Source of the DNA: Mitsuaria sp. PDC51
GTDB lineage: Bacteria > Pseudomonadota > Gammaproteobacteria > Burkholderiales > Burkholderiaceae_C
NCBI RefSeq assembly: GCF_900113225.1
Contig: NZ_FOZE01000001.1
Location: 1,922,001 to 1,986,000, forward strand
Direction of reading: 5' to 3'
DNA: 64,000 bases
In this document: piece by piece, positions 1-11,081 of the stretch
Position numbering within the stretch: position 1 is the stretch's first letter
Layout of the letters: the number at the start of each line of letters is the position of its first letter
The notes under the pieces: model-generated
The model's input: only the letters and a program-made list of their open reading frames with translations
Told to the model about the DNA's origin: nothing
Databases searched by the model: none
Position numbers and translations under genes: made by a program

Positions 1-3000
1 ATCAAGCGGGCCTGGTCGCCCCAGACCCGCAGCGGCGGGCCGCCGAGCGTCACCGAGAACCGGTGCTGGCGCTCCCGCATCAGCGGCTCCACCGTCTCCA
101 CCGCCTGGGCGATGACCTCCGGCAGCAGCACCGGCCCAAGCTGCAGTTCCACCCGGCCCTGGGTGATGCGCGACACGTCCAGCAGGTCGTCGACCAGCCG
201 GGTCAGCGTTTCGACCTGCCGCCGGATGATGTCGACCATCTTGCGCGAGCGTTCGTCCGGCAGGCCCAGCCGGCTCAGCACGTCGCCGGCGCTGCGGATC
301 GGCGCGATCGGGTTGCGCAGCTCATGGGCCAGCATCGCCAGGAACTGGTCCTTCTGGCGGTCCGCCGCCTCCAGCCGCCGCCGCGCCCTCAGGTGGGCGG
401 AGATCTCGCGGTAGTAGCAGACGACGCCCGGCGCGCCGCTGGCCAGCGGGATGCGGCTGATCTGCCACTCGTAGGCCTCGGTCACGCCCAGGTCGCTGCG
501 CTCCTGCACGAACTCCGGCGTGTGGTAGGGCTCGCCGGTCTCCAGGGTGCGCTGGAACAGCGCCAGGATCTGGTCGGCCAGCGGGTGGCCCCACTGGCGC
601 TCGACCTGCGCATCGAAGCGCGAGCCGATCAGGTCCGGCGGATCGCCGAAGGTGGCGCGCGCGGTCGGATTGGCCTCGCGGATGCGCAGCGCGGTGCCGT
701 CGTGCTCGACCAGGAAGACGCCCATCGGCGCGGCGTTGAGCAGGGTCTCGAACTGCGCCGTCCGCAGCCGGAAGGCCGCTTCCGCCGCCTGCCGCATCCG
801 GCGCAGTTCCAGCAGCGCGCCCAGCCGCGCGAGCAACTCGCGGGCCGAGAAGGGTTTGATCATGTAGTCGTCGGCGCCGGCATCCAGGCCCTCGATGCGG
901 GCGTCCTCGCCGGCCCGGGCCGACAGCAGCACCACCGGCACGCCGCCCAGCCGCGCGTCGCCGCGCAGCGCGGCCAGCAGCGCCAGGCCGTCGAGCTTCG
1001 GCATCATGACGTCGCTGAGGACCAGGTCCGGCGACTCGCGTCGCGCCGCCTCCAGCGCCTCCAGGCCGTCGGCCGCCAGTTCCACCGCGTAGCAGGGCGA
1101 CAGCAGGTCGCGCAGGTAGGCCCGCATGTCGGCGTTGTCGTCGGCCACGATCACCCGCGCGCCGAAGGTCGCCGCGAAACGTGGGTCGGCCGAGGCCCAA
1201 CCGCCCGCCTGGACGCGGCCCGGTTCGCCTTCGCCCACCGGCTCGGGCGCCGGGAGCCAGCGCAACGCCTCTTCCACGAAAGCGCGAGCGCCAGTCGTGG
1301 TGGCCGCGCCCGTGGTAATGGCGGTGGCAGCAGCGGCTGCAGTGGTGGCGGCATTGGCGGTGGCATTGGCGCCGGTCGTGGTGGCCGCCGCGGCGACGGG
1401 GAGCGGCGCCGATCCGCCCGCCCGCGCCGGCGATGCGGGCTGCCGGCCCAGCGGCAGCAGCACGCGGAACAGCGAGCCTTCGCCCTGCACGCTGGAGGCC
1501 TCGATCCGTCCGCCGTGCAGCTTGACCAGCTCCTGCACCAGCGCCAGGCCGATGCCGGAGCCCTCGTGGGTGCGGCCCTCGGCGCCGGCGACGCGATGGA
1601 AGCGCTCGAAGACCCGCGGCAATTCCTCCGCGGGAATGCCGGCGCCGGTGTCCGCGACCTCCAGCACCGCGAGCCGCGGGTCATGGCCCTGGCCGCGCAG
1701 GCGCACCGTGACCTGCCCGCGCAGGGTGAACTTGAAGGCGTTGGACAGCAGGTTCAGGACGATCTTTTCCCACATCTCGCGGTCGACCCAGGCCGCCTGG
1801 TCCAGCGGCGCGCAGTCGACCTCGAAGTCCAGGCCGGCGCGTTCCATGGCGGAGCGGAAGGTGCTCGCCAGGTCGCGCGTCAGCGCCGCCAGGTCGGTGG
1901 CCTCGAAGCGCGCCAGCGCGCGGCCGGCCTCGATCCGGGAGAAGTCCAGCAGCGTGTTCACCAGGCGTTGCAGGCGCGACGCGTTGCGCAGCACCAGGGC
2001 CAGGCGCTCGCGCTGCGGTCCGCTCAGGTCGGGCGCGGTCACCAGGTCCTCGAGCGGGCCCAGCATCAGCGTCAGCGGCGTGCGGAACTCGTGGCTGATG
2101 TTGGAGAAGAAGGCCGTCTTGGCGCGGTCCAGCTGAGCGAGCTCCTCGGCGCGGCGCCGCTCGGCCTCGTAGGCCGAGGCGTCGGCCAGCGCCGCGGCGA
2201 GCTGGCCCGCGACCAGGTTGAGGAAGCTGCGGTAGGCCTCGTCGAGCGGCCGGCGCGGGCTCACGCCGGCCAGCAGGAAACCGGCCGGCTCGCGGCCGGC
2301 GCTCTTGAGCGGCAGCAGGACCGCGCGCTCGAGCGGCTCCGGCCACTCCGGCAGCCGCAGCGACACGCCCAGGGCCGCCATCGACGGCAGGTCCTGCGCC
2401 GGCGCGCCGTCCACCAGCGCGCGCAGCGGCCAGCCGTCGGGCGGATCGACCAGGTCGAGCCGCTCGGGCAAGTCCTCGGCGGCGCCGCGATGCGACGCCT
2501 CGCCGGCCGCGTCGTGGGCGAGCGGTCCGGTGCAGCCGGCGCGACGCGCCCACTGTCCGCCGGGCTCGGTCAGGTACAGCGCGGTGAAGGGCAGGTCCAG
2601 CGGGTAGTCGGACAGGACCTCGCAGGTGCGCCGCGCGACGTCGTCCTGCTGCTCCACGCCGACGGTGCGCGTGGCCAGGTCCTTCAGCACCCGCAATCGG
2701 CGCTCGCCGATCACGCGGTCGGTGACCTCGGTGACCACGCACCACATGCCGTTGACGCGCAGTTCGTCGTCGTGGACCGGGCTGTAGGAGAAGGTGTGAT
2801 AGGTCTCCTCCGGGAAGCCGCTGCGCTCCAGGAACAGCAGCAGGCCTTCGTCCCAGGTCGCCTCGCCGGTGCTCAGCACATGACGGATGCGGCTGTAGGC
2901 GGCGTCCCAGACCTCGGCCCAGACCCGCTCGGAGCGCGCGCCCAGCGCCCACTCGCGCTTCAGGCCCAGCGTCGGCAGGTAGGCGTCGTTGCAGAAGAAG

Positions 3001-3284
3001 GTCATCTCCGGGCCCCACGCCAGCCACATCGCGTAGCGGGAGTCCAGCATCATCCGCAGCACCGTCTTGAGCGCGCGCGGCCAGCCGTCCGGCGGACCGA
3101 GCGGCGTGCGGGTCCAGTCCAGGGCCCGCATGCGCGCGCCCATCTCGCCGCCCCCGTCCAGGAAGTGCTCGCGGCGCGGCGCGGCCGGTGCACCGGGCTG
3201 CGGCGGGGAGGAGGGCACCAGTGCGGCCGCGTCGTTGCGGCCCTCGGGGGGCATACCGGCGGGACCGGCGGGCAGAACAGGCAT
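1..3284 (-). CDS. Hybrid sensor histidine kinase, C-terminus outside the window
   Basis: Cytoplasmic hybrid two-component kinase; 1094 codons are visible and the frame runs off the window edge. Domains in order: PAS-like sensor (about residues 45-165), GAF-like region (about 185-345), HisKA with the phospho-accepting His398 in SNISHEFRTPLT, HATPase with N box NLLSNAFKF, DTGAGIP and GSGIGLAL (about 505-610), an Ala/Thr-rich linker (about 627-665), a receiver domain with Asp758 in LSDVMMPKLDG, another PAS domain, and a second HisKA with His987 in LAHELRNPI. Two kinase cores around a receiver imply a phosphorelay. No membrane segment is visible, so the signal is probably intracellular. The ATG at 3284 is chosen because AAGGGA lies just upstream. 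The C-terminal HATPase and any further receiver are not seen. The cognate response regulator is not in the window. Confidence 0.88.
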   Translation of the reverse strand, partial: MPVLPAGPAGMPPEGRNDAAALVPSSPPQPGAPAAPRREHFLDGGGEMGARMRALDWTRTPLGPPDGWPRALKTVLRMMLDSRYAMWLAWGPEMTFFCNDAYLPTLGLKREWALGARSERVWAEVWDAAYSRIRHVLSTGEATWDEGLLLFLERSGFPEETYHTFSYSPVHDDELRVNGMWCVVTEVTDRVIGERRLRVLKDLATRTVGVEQQDDVARRTCEVLSDYPLDLPFTALYLTEPGGQWARRAGCTGPLAHDAAGEASHRGAAEDLPERLDLVDPPDGWPLRALVDGAPAQDLPSMAALGVSLRLPEWPEPLERAVLLPLKSAGREPAGFLLAGVSPRRPLDEAYRSFLNLVAGQLAAALADASAYEAERRRAEELAQLDRAKTAFFSNISHEFRTPLTLMLGPLEDLVTAPDLSGPQRERLALVLRNASRLQRLVNTLLDFSRIEAGRALARFEATDLAALTRDLASTFRSAMERAGLDFEVDCAPLDQAAWVDREMWEKIVLNLLSNAFKFTLRGQVTVRLRGQGHDPRLAVLEVADTGAGIPAEELPRVFERFHRVAGAEGRTHEGSGIGLALVQELVKLHGGRIEASSVQGEGSLFRVLLPLGRQPASPARAGGSAPLPVAAAATTTGANATANAATTAAAAATAITTGAATTTGARAFVEEALRWLPAPEPVGEGEPGRVQAGGWASADPRFAATFGARVIVADDNADMRAYLRDLLSPCYAVELAADGLEALEAARRESPDLVLSDVMMPKLDGLALLAALRGDARLGGVPVVLLSARAGEDARIEGLDAGADDYMIKPFSARELLARLGALLELRRMRQAAEAAFRLRTAQFETLLNAAPMGVFLVEHDGTALRIREANPTARATFGDPPDLIGSRFDAQVERQWGHPLADQILALFQRTLETGEPYHTPEFVQERSDLGVTEAYEWQISRIPLASGAPGVVCYYREISAHLRARRRLEAADRQKDQFLAMLAHELRNPIAPIRSAGDVLSRLGLPDERSRKMVDIIRRQVETLTRLVDDLLDVSRITQGRVELQLGPVLLPEVIAQAVETVEPLMRERQHRFSVTLGGPPLRVWGDQARL

Positions 3285-3319
3285 CGGCAGGAATTCCCTT
3301 GTCGGGACAGGGGCAGTCG

Positions 3320-3337
3320 AGTCTAGGCGTCGCCTAG
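3320..3337 (-). promoter_or_regulatory. Candidate promoter and operator of the hybrid kinase
   Basis: On the minus strand a TAGACT box (3325-3320) sits about 35 nt before the kinase ATG and resembles the -10 boxes of other genes in this window. It overlaps a perfect 15-bp palindrome, CTAGGCG-T-CGCCTAG (3323-3337), that could bind a dimeric regulator. No convincing -35 element is seen. The function is inferred. Confidence 0.35.
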
Positions 3338-3440
3338 CAAGCGGCGCACCCGCATCGGCCCTGCCTGGACGGCGGGGAGCGCCACGGCGATGGGGGACGC
3401 GAACCGGCGGTGCTGGGAGCGGCGCTTGCCACTGCCATCC

Positions 3441-3469
3441 ATCCGCATCCGCATCCGCATCCGATCCGC
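3441..3469 (+). repeat. Short ATCCGC tandem repeat
   Basis: ATCCGC occurs three times head to tail, followed by ATCCG and a further ATCCGC, just upstream of sixA. It lies outside the chosen coding region. This is a microsatellite-like tract that could vary in copy number between strains; no function is apparent. Confidence 0.6.
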
Positions 3470-3500
3470 ACCCGCACCCTGCGCTGGAGAGCCCCGCCCG

Positions 3501-3998
3501 ATGGCCGATTCGATGGACCTGATCCTGTGGCGCCACGCCGAGGCCGCCGACGCCGCGCCCGGTATGGACGACCTGTCGCGGGTGCTGACCGGCCGCGGCG
3601 AACGCCAGGCCCGCGAGATGGCGCACTGGCTGGACCGGCACCTGCCGCGCGACACCCGTGTGCTGGTCAGCCCGGCGGTGCGCACGCGCCAGACGGTCCA
3701 GGACCTGCGCCGCAAGGTCGTGTCCAGCGACGCGCTCGCGCCCAAACGGGACGTGCGGGCGCTGCTCGAGGCCGCCGGCTGGGCCGAGGCGACGGCCCCG
3801 GTGATGGTCGTGGGTCACCAGCCGACGCTGGGACTGGCGCTCGCCCACCTGGTCGGCGGCGTGCCGCTGGACCGGCTCGCGGACACGACGCCCTGGCGGC
3901 TGCGCAAGGGCGGCGTCTGGTGGCTGCGCTGCGAGCGCGACGCCCGCGACCGGCCTGGCGTGCTGGTGGTGGCGGTGCGTTCGCCGGACCTGCCGTGA
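3501..3998 (+). CDS. sixA: Phosphohistidine phosphatase SixA-like
   Basis: Histidine phosphatase of about 165 aa. SixA removes phosphate from histidine-phosphotransfer domains of phosphorelays or from PTS components. The catalytic RHAEA motif lies near the N-terminus (LILWRHAEA), with the second histidine in VVGHQPTLG; the short length is typical of SixA rather than cofactor-dependent phosphoglycerate mutases. ATG 3501 has GGAGAG about 10 nt upstream; ATG 3513 (MDLILWRHAE) is an alternative. It diverges from the hybrid histidine kinase, a natural partner for a phosphohistidine phosphatase, but that link is inference. Confidence 0.85.
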   Translation: MADSMDLILWRHAEAADAAPGMDDLSRVLTGRGERQAREMAHWLDRHLPRDTRVLVSPAVRTRQTVQDLRRKVVSSDALAPKRDVRALLEAAGWAEATAPVMVVGHQPTLGLALAHLVGGVPLDRLADTTPWRLRKGGVWWLRCERDARDRPGVLVVAVRSPDLP

Positions 3999-4058
3999 TG
4001 CGCCGCAGGCCCTCGTCGCCGCGCCTTCGCGCCGGGGCGCCGGGGCAGGGGCGCCCGC

Positions 4059-4070
4059 TACACTGGCGGC

Positions 4071-4071
<1 letters not shown>
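4059..4071 (+). promoter_or_regulatory. -10-like box directly before the corC-like start
   Basis: TACACT (4059-4064) is followed after exactly six bases by the TTG at 4071. Transcription would begin at or next to the start codon, giving a leaderless mRNA. Same arrangement as ligA, ribD and ribBA in this window. Confidence 0.4.
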
Positions 4072-7573
<3,502 letters not shown>

Positions 7574-7579
7574 GGGCCA

Positions 7580-8863
7580 TCAGCCTGCCGCAGTCCGGCG
7601 CCGGATCGTCATCGCCATGCCCGCCGCCAGAAGGCAGGCGGCGCCCGCCACGTAGAGCGCGGGCGCATAGCTCAGCAGCAGGCTGCGGCTGAGTCCCGCG
7701 CCGTACGCGGCCACCGCGGCGCCGATCTGGTGGCCGGCGAAGATCCACCCGAACACCATGCCGACCTTCGCCGCGCCGAAGCGCTCGGCGGTCAGGCGCA
7801 CCGTCGGCGGCACGGTGGCGATCCAGTCCAGCCCGTAGAACACCGCGAACAGCGACAACCCGTACAGCGTGAACTCCGCGCTCGGCAGCCACAGCAGCGA
7901 CAGCCCGCGCAGCGCGTAATACCAGCACAGCAGCTTGCGGGCGTCGTAGCGGTCGCTCAGCCAGCCCGAGGCGATGGTGCCGAGGAAGTCGAACACGCCC
8001 ATCATCGCGAGCACCGATGCCGCCGGCACCGCCGCCAGGCCGTAGTCGCCGCACAGCGAGATGAAATGCGTCTGCACCAGGCCGTTGGTCGACAGCCCGC
8101 AGATGAAGAAGGTGCCGAAGAGCAGCCAGAAGGTCGGCTGCGTCGACGCCTCGCGCAGCGCGACGAACGGCGTGCGCCAGGTCACCGCGGCCGCGGCGGT
8201 GGCGGCCGGTGCCGGCGTCGACGAGGCCGGCTCGGCGCCATAGGGCGCCAGGCCCAGGTCCGACGGCCGGTCACGCATGAACAGCAGCACCAGCGCCATC
8301 ACGCCCAGGCACAGCACGGCCAGCGGCAGCAGCGGCGCGCGCCAGCCCCAGCGCTCGATCATCCAGGCGGCGACCGGCAGGCAGATCAGCTGGCCGGTCG
8401 CCGCGCTCGCGGTCAGGATCCCCATGACCAGCCCCCGGCGGGACGCGAACCAGCGATTGGAGACGACCGCGCCCAGCACCAGCGCGGTCATCCCGCTGCC
8501 CAGTCCCAGCACCACGCCCCACAGCACGACCAGATGCCAGAGCTGCGTGACCAGCCCGGCCATCAGCATCCCGCCGCCGACCAGCGCCAGCGCCACGCTG
8601 ACCACGGCCCGCACGCCGAAGCGCTCCATCAGCACCGCCGCGAACGGCCCCATCAGGCCGAACAGCGCGAAGCGCAGCGCCAGGGCCGACGAGATCTGGC
8701 TGGTGGACCAGCCGAATTCCTGCGCCAGCGGCTGCAGCATCGCGCCGGGCAGGCCCAGCGCGGCCGACATGAACAGCATCGTCAGGAAGGTCAGCCCGGC
8801 GATCACCCAGCTGAAATGGAGACCGCGATGGGTCAGGCGGTGGGACAGGGCGGCGGCGGGCAT
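7580..8863 (-). CDS. MFS transporter
   Basis: Major facilitator superfamily permease of 427 aa with about 12 hydrophobic segments and a charged central loop near residue 200. The MFS loop signature appears as RFGVRAVV after the second helix and again as SGWLSDRYDARKL in the second half. The profile resembles monocarboxylate/oxalate-type or drug exporters; the substrate cannot be read from sequence. ATG 8863 has GAAGGAA upstream; an in-frame ATG at 8941 would add a charged extension and is less likely. The gene diverges from a TetR regulator, which suggests ligand-inducible export. Confidence 0.85.
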   Translation of the reverse strand: MPAAALSHRLTHRGLHFSWVIAGLTFLTMLFMSAALGLPGAMLQPLAQEFGWSTSQISSALALRFALFGLMGPFAAVLMERFGVRAVVSVALALVGGGMLMAGLVTQLWHLVVLWGVVLGLGSGMTALVLGAVVSNRWFASRRGLVMGILTASAATGQLICLPVAAWMIERWGWRAPLLPLAVLCLGVMALVLLFMRDRPSDLGLAPYGAEPASSTPAPAATAAAAVTWRTPFVALREASTQPTFWLLFGTFFICGLSTNGLVQTHFISLCGDYGLAAVPAASVLAMMGVFDFLGTIASGWLSDRYDARKLLCWYYALRGLSLLWLPSAEFTLYGLSLFAVFYGLDWIATVPPTVRLTAERFGAAKVGMVFGWIFAGHQIGAAVAAYGAGLSRSLLLSYAPALYVAGAACLLAAGMAMTIRRRTAAG

Positions 8864-8969
8864 GCGGTTCCTTCGGGTGCCGGCGTCCGCGCCGGGCCGC
8901 CATGCGGCGCCGTCGGGACGGTTTTTGATGATGGCCGGCATGGTATCGGCCTTCCCGAAGTCGAGCGCA

Positions 8970-8996
8970 GATTTAATGATGCCCCTACTTAAAATC
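8970..8996. promoter_or_regulatory. AT-rich imperfect inverted repeat, candidate TetR operator
   Basis: GATTTAA (8970-8976) and TTAAAATC (8989-8996) form a near-inverted repeat in the otherwise GC-rich 193-bp gap between the divergent MFS and tetR genes. Position and symmetry suit a TetR-family site controlling both genes. Inference only. Confidence 0.35.
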
Positions 8997-9040
8997 GAGG
9001 ATTCCGGCGTGCCGTCGCCGCGCTGGCCGAGCGCGCTTCC

Positions 9041-9057
9041 TACAATGCCGAGCATCA
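9041..9057 (+). promoter_or_regulatory. -10-like box of tetR
   Basis: TACAAT (9041-9046) lies ten bases before the tetR ATG at 9057, leaving at most a few bases of untranslated leader. Confidence 0.45.
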
Positions 9058-9647
9058 TGAAAGTCACCAAAGAGCAATCGGCCGCCAACCGCCAGGCGCT
9101 GGTCGACGCGGCGTCCAAGCTATATCGCGAGCGCGGCATCGCCGGCGTCGGCCTGGCGGAGATCTCGCGCGAGGCCGGCTTCACCCACGGCGGCTTCTAC
9201 GGGCGCTTTGCGTCGAAGGAAGAGCTCGCGGCCGAGGCCTGCGACCAGGCCTTTGAGGCCTCGCTGTCCCGGCTGGCGACGCAGCTCGAGAAGCACGATG
9301 GCGACCTGGGGCCGCTCCTGAAGCGCTACTTCAGCGCCGCGCACCGCGATACGCCGGGCGGCGGCTGCCCGATGGCGGCGCTGGGCGTGGACGCGGCGCG
9401 CGAGGGCGGCCTGCTGCGCGAGTCCATGAGCGCCGGCATCGGCGCTTATGTCCACGAACTGGCGACCCACCGGCCCGATGGCACGGTGGTCGAGACGCCG
9501 ACCGCCGAGGATGAGGCCCGCGCGATCGGGCTGCTGGCCACCATGGTCGGCGGACTGGTGCTGGCGCGGGCCTGCGCGGGCGCGGCGCCGGGGCTGTCGG
9601 AGCGGATCCTCAGGACGTCGCTGGCGGCGTCGTCGAAGGCAGCCTGA
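9057..9647 (+). CDS. TetR/AcrR family transcriptional regulator
   Basis: DNA-binding repressor of 196 aa. The N-terminal helix-turn-helix is clear: GVGLAEISREAGFTHGGFYG followed by RFASKEEL. The C-terminal ligand domain contains GGCPMAALGVDAA, typical of one AcrR subgroup. It diverges from the MFS gene, so it most likely represses that exporter and itself. Its 3' end overlaps the 3' end of the convergent EamA gene by 38 bp, which could cause transcriptional interference. Confidence 0.88.
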   Translation: MKVTKEQSAANRQALVDAASKLYRERGIAGVGLAEISREAGFTHGGFYGRFASKEELAAEACDQAFEASLSRLATQLEKHDGDLGPLLKRYFSAAHRDTPGGGCPMAALGVDAAREGGLLRESMSAGIGAYVHELATHRPDGTVVETPTAEDEARAIGLLATMVGGLVLARACAGAAPGLSERILRTSLAASSKAA

Positions 9648-10500
9648 GCACGCCCACCGCCAGCGCGGTGCCCAGCAGCACCACCAGGCAACCGGCGGCC
9701 ATGCTGGCGCTCAGGGTCTCGCCCAGGAAGATCCAGCCCCACAGCAGGCCGAAGACCGGGATCAGGAACGTCACCGAGATCGTGTTGGTCGGCCCCACCC
9801 GCTTCATCAGGCGGAAGAACAGGATGTAGGCGACGCCGGTGCACAGCAGCGCCAGCAGCGCGACCGCGCCCCAGGCGTGCGCGCTGGGCATCGCCGCCGG
9901 TCGCATCGACCAGGCCGGCGCGGCCAGCAGCAGGGCGGCGGCGAACTGGCTGCCGGTGGCCACGGCCAGCGGGCTGGCGCCGGTGAGGTAGCGCTTGGTG
10001 GCGCTGGCGGCGACGCCGTAGCTCAGCGCGGCGATCAGGCAGGCGACGATCGCGAAGCCGCTGCCGCCCGGCTTGAACGAGGCCTTGTCCCAGGCCAGCA
10101 GGACCACGCCGGCGAAGCCCAGCGCCAGGCCCAGCATCCGCGAGCCGTCCAGGCGCTGCCCGAACCAGGCCCAGGCCACCAGCGCGCCCCACATCGGCGT
10201 GGTGGCGTTGAGGATGCTCGACAGGCCGGCGTTGATCGACAGCGCGGCATAGCTGAACAGCGCGAACGGGAAGGCACTGTTGAGCACGCCCACCAGCAGC
10301 AGGCCCTTCCAGTGGGTACGCAGGTCGCCGAGGCCCTCGCGCAGGCCCAGCAGCGGCAGCAGGAACAGCGACGCGCCGGCGACGCGCACCGCCGCGGTGG
10401 CCACGGCGCCGAACTCCGGCGCGGCCAGCCGCATGAACAGGAAGGACGCGCCCCAGATGGCGGCCAGGACGAGCAGTTCGATCAGATCGCTTCGCTTCAC
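9610..10500 (-). CDS. EamA/DMT family transporter
   Basis: Inner-membrane permease of 296 aa, with ten predicted helices as two EamA repeats (about residues 5-135 and 148-285). Features include the start ELLVLAAIWGASFLFMRLAA, and NATTPMWGALVAW and FLIPVFGLLWGWIFLGE at the repeat ends. The family exports amino acids or metabolites; the substrate is unknown. The GTG start at 10500 overlaps the ogt stop as GTGA, so translation is coupled to the DNA-repair genes. Why an exporter belongs to that operon is unknown; it may remove toxic alkylation products or simply share the promoter. Confidence 0.83.
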   Translation of the reverse strand: MKRSDLIELLVLAAIWGASFLFMRLAAPEFGAVATAAVRVAGASLFLLPLLGLREGLGDLRTHWKGLLLVGVLNSAFPFALFSYAALSINAGLSSILNATTPMWGALVAWAWFGQRLDGSRMLGLALGFAGVVLLAWDKASFKPGGSGFAIVACLIAALSYGVAASATKRYLTGASPLAVATGSQFAAALLLAAPAWSMRPAAMPSAHAWGAVALLALLCTGVAYILFFRLMKRVGPTNTISVTFLIPVFGLLWGWIFLGETLSASMAAGCLVVLLGTALAVGVLRLPSTTPPATS

Positions 10501-11081
10501 GCGGATACCCCTGGTGTGTTGTTGTCGTGGCGCCGTGCCGGCGGGCCGGACGGCGAGGGGCGAAGCGTAGCCGGAAGACCGCCCTCGATTGTCAGTAGGG
10601 CCTCCTTGCGATGCAGCCCGCCCGCGTAGCCGGTCAGGCTGCCGTCGGCGCCCAGCACGCGGTGGCACGGGATCAGCACCGACACCGGATTGCGCCCGAC
10701 CGCCGCCGCGACCGCGCGCACCGCCTCCGGCCGGCCCAGGCGCGCGGCCAGCTCGCCATAGGTCACGGTGAGGCCCGACGGGATGTCCAGCAGCGCGCGC
10801 CAGACGGCTTGCTGGAACGCGGTGCCGGCCGGTGCCATCGGCGGCAGCGATGGTGGCGTCGAGGCCGCGTCGCGACCGGCGAAGTAGGCCGTCATCGCGG
10901 CCACGGTCTCGCGCAGCAGCGGATCGGCGTCGTCGCGCGGCGCGTCGATCGTGCCGGGGTGGTACTTCTGATCCTCGAACCAGAGGCCCGACAGCCCCTG
11001 GGCGTTGCGTGCGATCAGCAGGCGGCCCAGCGGGGTGTCGGCCTCGGTCCAGGCGGTGTGCGTGACGGTGGACGTCTTCAT
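10497..11081 (-). CDS. ogt: Methylated-DNA-[protein]-cysteine S-methyltransferase
   Basis: Suicide repair protein of 194 aa that moves the alkyl group from O6-methylguanine or O4-methylthymine to its own cysteine. The active-site motif is LIPCHRVLG, preceded by a helix-turn-helix-type region (FQQAVWRALLDIPSG) and the arginine-finger region YGELAARLGRP. It overlaps the upstream ada-alkA gene (ATGA) and the downstream EamA gene (GTGA), so all three are co-translated. The C-terminal tail of about 20 residues is disordered and Pro/Arg-rich. Confidence 0.92.
   Translation of the reverse strand: MKTSTVTHTAWTEADTPLGRLLIARNAQGLSGLWFEDQKYHPGTIDAPRDDADPLLRETVAAMTAYFAGRDAASTPPSLPPMAPAGTAFQQAVWRALLDIPSGLTVTYGELAARLGRPEAVRAVAAAVGRNPVSVLIPCHRVLGADGSLTGYAGGLHRKEALLTIEGGLPATLRPSPSGPPARRHDNNTPGVSA

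Noticed and set aside
1681-3027. A 448-codon minus-strand frame within the kinase
   Set aside because: Wrong phase: the kinase frame gives HisKA and HATPase motifs, while this one gives only Arg/Ala/Gly-rich sequence.
63-3326. A 1087-codon plus-strand frame
   Set aside because: Antisense to the hybrid histidine kinase, with no domain or signal and typical mirror-frame composition.
3441-3469. ATCCGC repeats as a possible CRISPR-like array
   Set aside because: Units are only six bases with no spacers; it is a microsatellite.
8864-9184. N-terminal extension of the MFS protein back to 9184
   Set aside because: It would run through the divergent tetR gene; ATG 8863 has a good ribosome binding site and begins the first helix correctly.
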